A stretch of 39,996 nucleotides of DNA from UBA10364 sp905182675. GTDB lineage: Bacteria > Bacteroidota > Bacteroidia > Flavobacteriales > Schleiferiaceae. Where the stretch lies: assembly GCA_963933975.1 (NCBI GenBank), contig CAWVWE010000019.1:1-39996 (forward strand), in the 5' to 3' direction. This document shows positions 16,536-23,010 of the stretch, in pieces. The notes under the pieces were generated by a model that saw only the letters and a list, made by a program, of their open reading frames with translations, made no database searches and was not told the DNA's origin. Positions within the stretch are counted from its first letter, which is position 1. Each line of letters opens with the position of its first letter. The translations under genes and the position numbers were made by a program.

Positions 16536-16732
16536 CTTGCCACCTTGTTTGCCCATAAGATATTGAGAACTCGACAGAGTTGTAGCATGTTCTCCTTAAT
16601 GAGATATACACACAGTATTCTCACAAAATAAGTACGTACAGATCGTATATCATTCAATAATTGAGATTTAATTCTTTGATTGGGGTTTTGGATTACCTCA
16701 ACTTATACAATAATATTTAAACCCTATATCTA
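16536..16732. other. Intergenic, nothing recognised
   Basis: Continuation of the A/T-rich stretch behind the tRNA-Ser repeats. I see no gene or clear promoter, only short chance frames. Confidence 0.3.
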
Positions 16733-16849
16733 ATGAAATTACTATCTACAATTGCATTCTTGTTGCTTTCATTTTCCGTTTACAGCCAAGATAAATTATC
16801 ATATCAAGACGGTTTAATTTAACACGGCGAAGAAGTAATCTCTTTATGA
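16733..16849 (+). pseudogene. Truncated start of a secreted protein gene
   Basis: A start codon and intact signal peptide (MKLLSTIAFLLLSFSVYSQ) are followed by DKLSYQDGLI and a TAA at 16820-16822; the same frame then continues HGEEVISL to a TGA. The pattern (signal peptide, then a short YQDGL-x-HGEEVISL phrase) suggests the 5' end of a once longer secreted-protein gene that gained a stop and lost the rest. It may still express a 29-residue peptide but I see no reason to call that functional. Confidence 0.5.
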
Positions 16850-16940
16850 GTTCTTTTAAATTACTATTCTTGAGCATTATGCGATGTTAGGCTCGAAACC
16901 CTCTCTATTTTGCTCGAATAATTAATTACTATCGATTTAT

Positions 16941-17951
16941 ATGATATCTAAAAAAGATTTGTGGTTTTGTCACGGTTTCGGCGCGTTCCTTCATATATGG
17001 AATTCACTGGTTTCTAGATGGTTCTTTTTTTATACGGTAAACAATCCGTCAATGTTTTATTCTGGCGCATTTCTAAACAATAAATCAGAACTTTTAATCA
17101 ATCTGAGCCCTAGGGTTGTACCAAAAGGCTTTTCTCATAACGGCCGTGTTGAGAAGTTGCCTAAAGAAATGGATTTTCCAGTTATCGCTAAACCCGAAAT
17201 GGGAGTAGGAGGTATTGGAATAAAGAAGTGTAATAATCTTTTAGAGCTTAATGATTACATGTCAATATCGCCTAATGCGGCTGTTCGTATTGAATCCTAT
17301 GTAGATTTAGCCATGGAGTTTGGTGTTATGTTCTATTACTATCCCGAAACAGGTAAATCGGAAGTGTCCATTATAGAAAAACGATACCCTAGGGTTATTG
17401 GCGATGGTCAAAGTACACTAGATGAGCTCATTAATTTCGCCGTACTAAAAAATCAATATATACGACGTGACGAGGTCAAACTACGTTTAGTACATAGCCT
17501 AAATACAGTTTTAGAAAAAGGCGAAGTTGTTATTTTGGATTATGTAGGAAATGCTAGCAATGGGAGTTCTTTTCATAGAACCAATGAACCTATCAATCTT
17601 GACAAACTTAAAAAGTTCCTTATTGAGGAATTATTTGCACAAACTGGGATTTGTTTTACACGATTAGACATCAAGGCGAATAGCCTCAACGATCTGTTGA
17701 ACTGCAATTTTGTAATAATCGAGCATAATGGAGTTAAATCGCAGCCGATTAATATTTTTATAAAAGATGCGACGCTAATAAGTCGATATCGAGCATATAA
17801 ACACCATTGGCGTGCAATGCGATTAATATCGGATCAGCAACGGGCTTTGGGCCATCAAACCATATCCTTTAATGAAGGTATTCGTGAGCTTTTTAGACAA
17901 TTGGTAGCATATAAAAAGATTTCAACAGCCATGAGGATTGAAAAGGAATAG
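16941..17951 (+). CDS. ATP-grasp domain protein (D-Ala-D-Ala ligase-like)
   Basis: A 336-residue ATP-dependent ligase-type enzyme. FPVIAKPEMGVGGIGIKK (79-96) forms the ATP-binding part, YPRVIGDGQSTLDELI (149-164) is the GDGxST motif seen in cyanophycin-synthetase/D-Ala ligase-like enzymes, and RLDIKANS (241-248) with IIEHNG (259-264) provide the late acidic/Asn metal ligands. The aromatic N-terminus (about 8-35) may touch the membrane. These proteins join a carboxylate to an amine or thiol; substrates are unknown. The gene lies alone among broken frames behind the tRNA, with a 260-nt gap to the phosphatase gene, so a link with the lipid cluster further down is uncertain. Confidence 0.8.
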   Translation: MISKKDLWFCHGFGAFLHIWNSLVSRWFFFYTVNNPSMFYSGAFLNNKSELLINLSPRVVPKGFSHNGRVEKLPKEMDFPVIAKPEMGVGGIGIKKCNNLLELNDYMSISPNAAVRIESYVDLAMEFGVMFYYYPETGKSEVSIIEKRYPRVIGDGQSTLDELINFAVLKNQYIRRDEVKLRLVHSLNTVLEKGEVVILDYVGNASNGSSFHRTNEPINLDKLKKFLIEELFAQTGICFTRLDIKANSLNDLLNCNFVIIEHNGVKSQPINIFIKDATLISRYRAYKHHWRAMRLISDQQRALGHQTISFNEGIRELFRQLVAYKKISTAMRIEKE

Positions 17952-18000
17952 CCACGGTAGATTAAGTCGCCCATGAAATATTACTGCTCGTTTTATTTAT

Positions 18001-18207
18001 TTGCGGGGCACCATTACGAACACACCATCAGAAGAGAGTTTACAGCACGGCAGTATGATTTGCAGGTGTTTTGAGACGGTCCCACCCAGTGATAATATAA
18101 CTCTAGATTATTTAAATAGTGAAATCGGCATATCCATAATATATACAGTAGATTTAAATGAGCTGGAAGACAAGCAGGAATATTTAGGAGTAACAAGAAA
18201 ACCATGA
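18001..18207 (+). CDS. Small hypothetical ORF (doubtful)
   Basis: A 68-codon frame immediately before the phosphatase gene. It has no signal peptide and no recognised motif. The end (YTVDLNELEDKQEYLGVTRK) looks protein-like, the beginning does not. An antisense frame of similar length exists, so it may be chance or the remains of a decayed gene in an ars-type operon. Confidence 0.2.
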   Translation: MRGTITNTPSEESLQHGSMICRCFETVPPSDNITLDYLNSEIGISIIYTVDLNELEDKQEYLGVTRKP

Positions 18208-18219
18208 GATATACCAAGT

Positions 18220-18837
18220 ATGACGAGAATTAGGTTCTTACCCGAACTTACGGCAGCTATGGATGTCATTTGCAAGCAGACCGTTCCAGAAGCTCGTAGA
18301 GCAGTTTTATTGCCCTTGATAGAGTACATTCAATCCAAGCGAGATATGGGTCATGAAGTGTATCTAAATTTTATCTGTACGCACAACTCTCGTAGAAGTC
18401 AATTTTCTCAAATTTGGGCCCAAACCGCAGCGCAGTATTTCGGCATACCGGCCCGCTGTTTTTCTGGAGGAGTAGAGATCACGTCCTTTAATGAGCGTGC
18501 CGTTGCCTCCCTAAAACGAAGCGGATTTAACATCACTTCATCTGAAGGCGAAAACCCTAGGTACGCTATCTTTTTTGCAGAGGATATCAAACCCATTATT
18601 ACCTTTTCGAAACTTTTTAACGACCCCGTCAATGAAGCCGAGCAGTTTGCAACAGTAATGACGTGTTCGCATGCAGACGAGAATTGCCCATTTATACCTG
18701 GAGCCGAAAAACGAATTGCAGTTCGTTATGAAGACCCAAAGGCATTCGACGATACCCCAGAGGAGGCCCATCGATACGATGAAAGATCGCTTCAAGTCGC
18801 TAGTGAAATGTTCTATGTATTTTCAAAAATTCAATAA
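18220..18837 (+). CDS. Arsenate reductase-like low-molecular-weight protein-tyrosine phosphatase
   Basis: A 205-residue protein of the LMW phosphatase/ArsC fold. The P-loop CTHNSRR (Cys53-x5-Arg59) is followed by SQFSQIWAQTAA, and later conserved pieces are TCSHADENCPFIPGAEKRI (about 147-165) and YDERSLQVASEMFYVFSKI at the C-terminus. This Bacteroidota subfamily usually sits in arsenic-resistance operons with ArsR and an efflux protein; neither is intact here. The start ATG at 18220 fits the family's normal N-terminal length. A short, frameshifted hydrophobic remnant follows directly, so the original operon was probably broken. Arsenate reduction is the likely role; general phosphatase activity is an alternative. 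Confidence 0.85.
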   Translation: MTRIRFLPELTAAMDVICKQTVPEARRAVLLPLIEYIQSKRDMGHEVYLNFICTHNSRRSQFSQIWAQTAAQYFGIPARCFSGGVEITSFNERAVASLKRSGFNITSSEGENPRYAIFFAEDIKPIITFSKLFNDPVNEAEQFATVMTCSHADENCPFIPGAEKRIAVRYEDPKAFDDTPEEAHRYDERSLQVASEMFYVFSKIQ

Positions 18838-18839
18838 AA

Positions 18840-18970
18840 TGAAAAAATCTTTAACACAAAGGGTCAGGTACTTTAAGTATTCTGTAAACCTAGTTTACTC
18901 CATGTATTCGCAATCCTATTAATCGGAACAGCACAATTTCTAGTGGCAATGTTTCTATTTCTAAACTGAT
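18840..18970 (+). pseudogene. Frameshifted remnant of a membrane protein gene
   Basis: Three nt after the phosphatase stop an ATG opens MKKSLTQRVRYFKYSVNLVY and ends after 27 codons. A second frame then reads FAILLIGTAQFLVAMFLFLN before a stop at about 18970, a typical transmembrane helix. Together they look like a broken small membrane protein, perhaps once part of the arsenic operon. The original family is not recognised. Confidence 0.4.
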
Positions 18971-19223
18971 TTGGTGAAGCTGTTATTTATATTGCTATAA
19001 CCCAGTTGGATGCTACAAATCTATATCTGCGGTATACATATCTCAATATTGAATCAAAAGTATTTTTTTTTAACTTAATACTGTTAGATTCATCACTGGT
19101 AAAAGTCTGTAATCGAGATTTTATTCTTCGGATAAGCAAATAACTAACCTCACCTTAATAGAGTAGATAGTGTCGAAGTATTCCACTTTAAGAAATTACC
19201 ATTTAACTTGAAACATAATTTAG
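18971..19223. other. Intergenic, nothing recognised
   Basis: A/T-rich stretch before the lipid gene cluster. No convincing TAnnTTTG promoter element could be found although a promoter for the eight-gene cluster should lie here or in the open frame that follows. Confidence 0.3.
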
Positions 19224-19364
19224 AATCCTAAACTACATACCATCGTAAATTCAAAAACCTCCTATAACGATAGAATTCATCTCATTCTAGACAGTATTGA
19301 GCTGCGTCCATTTTTTAACATCCAAACGTGGAAAGGGATTTTTTCAGTCATTCAAGAATGGGCT

Positions 19365-20177
19365 ATGATATTAATCGCAGCCTTTCTTTGTGAAACTTAT
19401 TTTCATTGGAGCATCTATATAATCACCGTTGTCTTTATTGGTGCAAGGTATCTCGCTTTAGGATTATTAATGCATGAGTCTGTTCACGGTTTAATCTCAA
19501 AAAACAAAAGGATCAATGACATAGTTGGTGAGGTGTTTTGCGCTTGGCCGGTGATCGTTTCCATGAAATCATATAAAGTAAAACATCTCAAACACCATCA
19601 ATGTCTAAATACGGATGAAGACCCAGATTATACTGCTAAAACGGATAAGAATTGGCAATTCCCAATGCCTATTAATCGCTTTCTTAAAATCGTCATGAGG
19701 CAACTTTCCGGGCTTGGTGTTTTCGAAACTTTTCGAGTAATGTCGGGCAAATCAGTTGCATCGGGCAAACCGAAGTCCAGCAGGAGATACAAGTTCGCTA
19801 GAGTTTCCTTCTACATCATTTTCCTTGGTGGGTTTATCTATTTCGATCACGAAATGCTGCTTTTAAAGTACTGGTTCGTTCCCTTCATCTCTTGGACGCA
19901 ACTCATCAATAGGTGGCGACGGATAGCTGAGCATTCAGGTATTGAGCATCAACCCCTAGAGATGCAAACGCGAACAACGAAGCACAATTTCATTTCTAGA
20001 CTCCTACTCTCTCCTAAAAACATTGCGTACCACTGCGAACATCACATGTTTCCCAGTATACCACAATACAACCTTCCAAAAGTTCATGAGAGGTTGGTCA
20101 ATGATGATATTGGTAGACAATCTATTTACATTTCAAAAAACTATATAAACGTATTTAATGAATGCATAGAAAAATAA
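19365..20177 (+). CDS. Fatty acid desaturase-family membrane enzyme (start uncertain)
   Basis: A di-iron membrane desaturase/hydroxylase (PF00487-like). Counting from the ATG used here the histidine boxes are HESVH (37-41), HLKHH (74-78) and HCEHH (223-227), with TM pairs between them, so the catalytic core is complete. The first ATG is at 19365, but the same frame is open from 19224 and reads LDSIELRPFFNIQTWKGI just upstream, which looks like conserved desaturase N-terminus. No ATG, GTG or TTG occurs in that extension, so the gene either starts at 19365 with a shortened N-terminus, uses a rare start, or has lost its start. It is the first gene of the lipid cluster and overlaps the next gene by 16 nt. 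Possible substrates: acyl chains or isoprenoid/carotenoid chains. Confidence 0.8.
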   Translation: MILIAAFLCETYFHWSIYIITVVFIGARYLALGLLMHESVHGLISKNKRINDIVGEVFCAWPVIVSMKSYKVKHLKHHQCLNTDEDPDYTAKTDKNWQFPMPINRFLKIVMRQLSGLGVFETFRVMSGKSVASGKPKSSRRYKFARVSFYIIFLGGFIYFDHEMLLLKYWFVPFISWTQLINRWRRIAEHSGIEHQPLEMQTRTTKHNFISRLLLSPKNIAYHCEHHMFPSIPQYNLPKVHERLVNDDIGRQSIYISKNYINVFNECIEK

Positions 20178-22498
20178 ATACTGAACCTTCCTATCTACCA
20201 GTAATTCCAGGAAGAGGACTTGTTGTAAAAAGTGCCATTGAAATGCGTCAAGCCTTTTTAGAGCAGCAAGACATCTCCATCCAGAACATTAAGTATTCCA
20301 AGCTGGAACTGAGCGAAATTCAAAACAACATAGAATCGTATATCGGCTCTGTAGAAATCCCTTTAGGAGTGGTCGGTCCAATGTTGTTTAAAGACGAGGC
20401 ACAAGAAGAATTAGTGTATGCAACCGTGGGTACACTTGAAGGCGCACTCGTTGCCAGCATGAACAGAGGAGCTAAGGCCATTAGTCACGGGGGAGGTTTT
20501 GAGGCTGAAGTTACTTGGCAAAAAATGGTGCGTTCCCCTTTATTTTTATTCGAAACTGAAGAAGAAGCACATACTTTTCAAGCTTTCGTGAAAACGGAAG
20601 AGGAGAAAGTGGCCCAACTGATCAAAAAATATTCGAACCATGCAGATTTACGGACTATCGAACGATTCGTTCGAGGTAAGAATGTCCATCTCAAACTCGT
20701 TTTTTCAACGGGCGATGCTTCGGGTCAAAACATGACTACAACTTGTTCTTGGCATGCAATTATGCATCTTGTCGATGTGTTTAAAGAAAAATTCGACATA
20801 TCGCCAATCGACTATGTGATTGAGGGGAATGGTGCCGCAGACAAAAAAATATCCCAATATAATATTACCAATGGACGAGGTATTAGAGTGGTTGCGAATT
20901 GCTTCTTGCCTGAAGCTGTCATAAACAAGGTGCTTCGCACGACTTCCGAAAAGATGGAGCGATTTTTCGGCCCGTCGAAATCTTTCGCAGAGGAAGAATC
21001 TATGGTAGGTTACAACATCAACGTAGCCAACGCCATTGCTGCATTTTTCGTAGCAACAGGTCAAGACATAGGCTGTGTGCATGAATCTGCAGTTGGTTTT
21101 CTGGAACTCGATTGTGTGGAAGGTGGACTAAAACTTCAACTTACCCTACCTAATCTGGTGGTTGGTACGGTTGGAGGTGGCACTAACTTGAAAAGGCAGT
21201 CAGAAGCCTTGGATATGATGGGGTGTTTAGGATCAGGTAAAGTAGAGCGATTCGCTAAGCTGATCGCCGGATTTGCCATGGGCTTAGAGATTTCCACCTA
21301 CGCTGCCATTGTTAGTGGCGAGTTCGCTAAGGCACATGAAAAACTAGGGCGCAATAAACCAGTTCAATGGCTTTTAAAATCCGAATTGACCACAAAATTC
21401 TTATCTGAAGTTGCCGGTGAAAGGAACAGTAATAACCTTTTTTCATTTAGAGTTTTAGAAAATGACACATTAGATAATGGCATCTTGACGGTTATAGCGA
21501 ACCGCACCAGCAAAAAAATGATCGGCTTCATTCCAGTTGAGCGAAAACATGAACTTGAAAATGGTGAGGTTTACTCGGAAAAACTATTACTCAAGTCGAA
21601 AGCTTTGGATGTAGAAACCGTTAAGGGATTGCATTTAATGGCCTCATCGATTGATACGGAATTGGCCGACCTAATTAAGAAATACGGCACTCAACTAGAG
21701 TACCAAAACGCACATATTAAGGATATAAAAATTTACCAGAAGCTTGCGGAAATTGGTTTCGAGTATATACCACGATTTGAGGGGAGTCTCGTTAATACGA
21801 AGCGAGAAATCTACCTATTTATGCAGGAGTTCCTCGACTATTCGGAACTGCGTATCGTCAACAGCGAGAATAATCCAAATGCATGGAGTGATGCGGATAT
21901 ATCATCTGTATTATGCGCCTTGAAGGGGTTTCACTCCTCTCTGAGAAACGAGCACTTACCAGAAGTACAAGAATTTGATGCCTCGCGCTACATTCCTCTG
22001 TATCGCAAATTATTGGATATCACCATTTTGGAAGGTGGGCACATTATCAATCGCGAGATGCTTCGTAGTATTCAAATGAACCTAGGAAATTGGTCGCGAA
22101 TTGCAAAGAATATCAAGCTGTCAAAAACCATAATTCACAACGATTTCAATTCACGAAACATCGCTATTAGGAAGAATGGCACGCCTGTTTTTTACGACTT
22201 GGAGCTCGCTGTTGTAGATTTTCCGACAAGAGATATCGTAGAGTTTCTAAGCTTCGTTCTACCCCAGGACTTTACCCGAGAAGACCTTGTTCGATATCTC
22301 GGGTTTTACAGTGATCTAGTCGCTGACCTATCCGAGAACAACCCTTGGTTCGAGGCACTTTGCTATTCCCTAGAGACTTATATCGCGACGCGATTATCTT
22401 TTTATGAAGTCGCTGGAGTGATCATGAAATATGATTTCTCGAATCGAGTTTTAAACGTAGCTTTAAAAATGCTCAAAATCTTAAGAGATGAACGTTGA
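20162..22498 (+). CDS. HMG-CoA reductase-like domain fused to APH-like kinase domain
   Basis: A 778-residue two-domain protein. Residues about 10-430 are an HMG-CoA reductase homologue closest in motif style to class I: EIPLGVVGPM, the catalytic Glu93 in TLEGALVASMNRG, TGDASGQNM, Lys228 in ADKK, Asp302 in GQDIG, GTVGGGTNL and His392 in AKAHEKLGR, so the four catalytic residues are present. After a linker, residues about 510-778 resemble aminoglycoside/choline phosphotransferases: HNDFNSRN (His659, Asp661, Asn666; Brenner-type catalytic loop) and YDLE with Asp679 for metal. The reductase would make mevalonate or another alcohol from a CoA thioester; the kinase could phosphorylate that alcohol. 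I know of no established family with this fusion. Overlaps both neighbouring genes, so it is translationally coupled in the cluster. Confidence 0.88.
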   Translation: MHRKINTEPSYLPVIPGRGLVVKSAIEMRQAFLEQQDISIQNIKYSKLELSEIQNNIESYIGSVEIPLGVVGPMLFKDEAQEELVYATVGTLEGALVASMNRGAKAISHGGGFEAEVTWQKMVRSPLFLFETEEEAHTFQAFVKTEEEKVAQLIKKYSNHADLRTIERFVRGKNVHLKLVFSTGDASGQNMTTTCSWHAIMHLVDVFKEKFDISPIDYVIEGNGAADKKISQYNITNGRGIRVVANCFLPEAVINKVLRTTSEKMERFFGPSKSFAEEESMVGYNINVANAIAAFFVATGQDIGCVHESAVGFLELDCVEGGLKLQLTLPNLVVGTVGGGTNLKRQSEALDMMGCLGSGKVERFAKLIAGFAMGLEISTYAAIVSGEFAKAHEKLGRNKPVQWLLKSELTTKFLSEVAGERNSNNLFSFRVLENDTLDNGILTVIANRTSKKMIGFIPVERKHELENGEVYSEKLLLKSKALDVETVKGLHLMASSIDTELADLIKKYGTQLEYQNAHIKDIKIYQKLAEIGFEYIPRFEGSLVNTKREIYLFMQEFLDYSELRIVNSENNPNAWSDADISSVLCALKGFHSSLRNEHLPEVQEFDASRYIPLYRKLLDITILEGGHIINREMLRSIQMNLGNWSRIAKNIKLSKTIIHNDFNSRNIAIRKNGTPVFYDLELAVVDFPTRDIVEFLSFVLPQDFTREDLVRYLGFYSDLVADLSENNPWFEALCYSLETYIATRLSFYEVAGVIMKYDFSNRVLNVALKMLKILRDER

Positions 22499-23006
22499 TA
22501 TTCTCTGGCATATTTTAATCATTGCTGTTCCATTGATTCTGAGCAACACCCTTCATATGGTGGTTGTGAAATATAGCCTACTAGAAGAGCTCAATATTCC
22601 GATTTCCATTCGTTTATTCGGTCGAAACAAAACCTATCGAGGCTTCCTTTTTCTAACCATTGTAAATGCCTTGATCTTTTTAGCTTTTATTCGATTCATA
22701 ACCGTTCCTATAGAAATACCTTATTGGTACGGGGCATTGCTTGGGTTTTTTTACCTTTTTTTCGAATTGCCAAATTCTCTTCTCAAAAGGTTAGTGAACA
22801 TTCCACCAGGAGGCACCCACCAACGGTTCAAATACTTTTTTTGGTGGCTAGATAAATCCGACTCCGCACTAGGTTTAAGCTTCGTTCACGCCATTATGGG
22901 CTTTGTAACATTTGGAGAAGCACTCTGGATGTATTTTCTCTTGCTTTTCATACACATAACAACCACTGTAATCTTAGTTATTTCAGGGATAAAAAAGAGC
23001 TTTTAA
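22488..23006 (+). CDS. CDP-archaeol synthase (CarS)-like membrane protein
   Basis: A 172-residue protein with about five hydrophobic helices, matching the size of archaeal CarS (PF01864, CTP:2,3-di-O-geranylgeranylglycerol-1-phosphate cytidylyltransferase). The three family motifs can be matched: GRNKTYRG (45-52; archaeal GxGKTxxG), ELPNSLLKRLVNIPPG (93-108; GDxxxSFxKRR) and LDKSDSALG (121-129; LDQLDxxxG). Some positions deviate: the first motif lacks one Gly, and the Asp of GDxxxS is replaced by Leu-Pro. It probably activates or phosphorylates a lipid alcohol/phosphate using CTP; the phytol/dolichol-kinase side of this superfamily is the main alternative. It overlaps the reductase-kinase gene by 11 nt and precedes the PEP-synthase-like gene by 4 nt. 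Confidence 0.72.
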   Translation: MNVDILWHILIIAVPLILSNTLHMVVVKYSLLEELNIPISIRLFGRNKTYRGFLFLTIVNALIFLAFIRFITVPIEIPYWYGALLGFFYLFFELPNSLLKRLVNIPPGGTHQRFKYFFWWLDKSDSALGLSFVHAIMGFVTFGEALWMYFLLLFIHITTTVILVISGIKKSF

Positions 23007-23010
23007 CCGT

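Noticed and set aside
20705..21082. 125-codon minus-strand frame inside the HMG-CoA reductase region
   Set aside because: Antisense shadow; the + strand frame carries all catalytic motifs.
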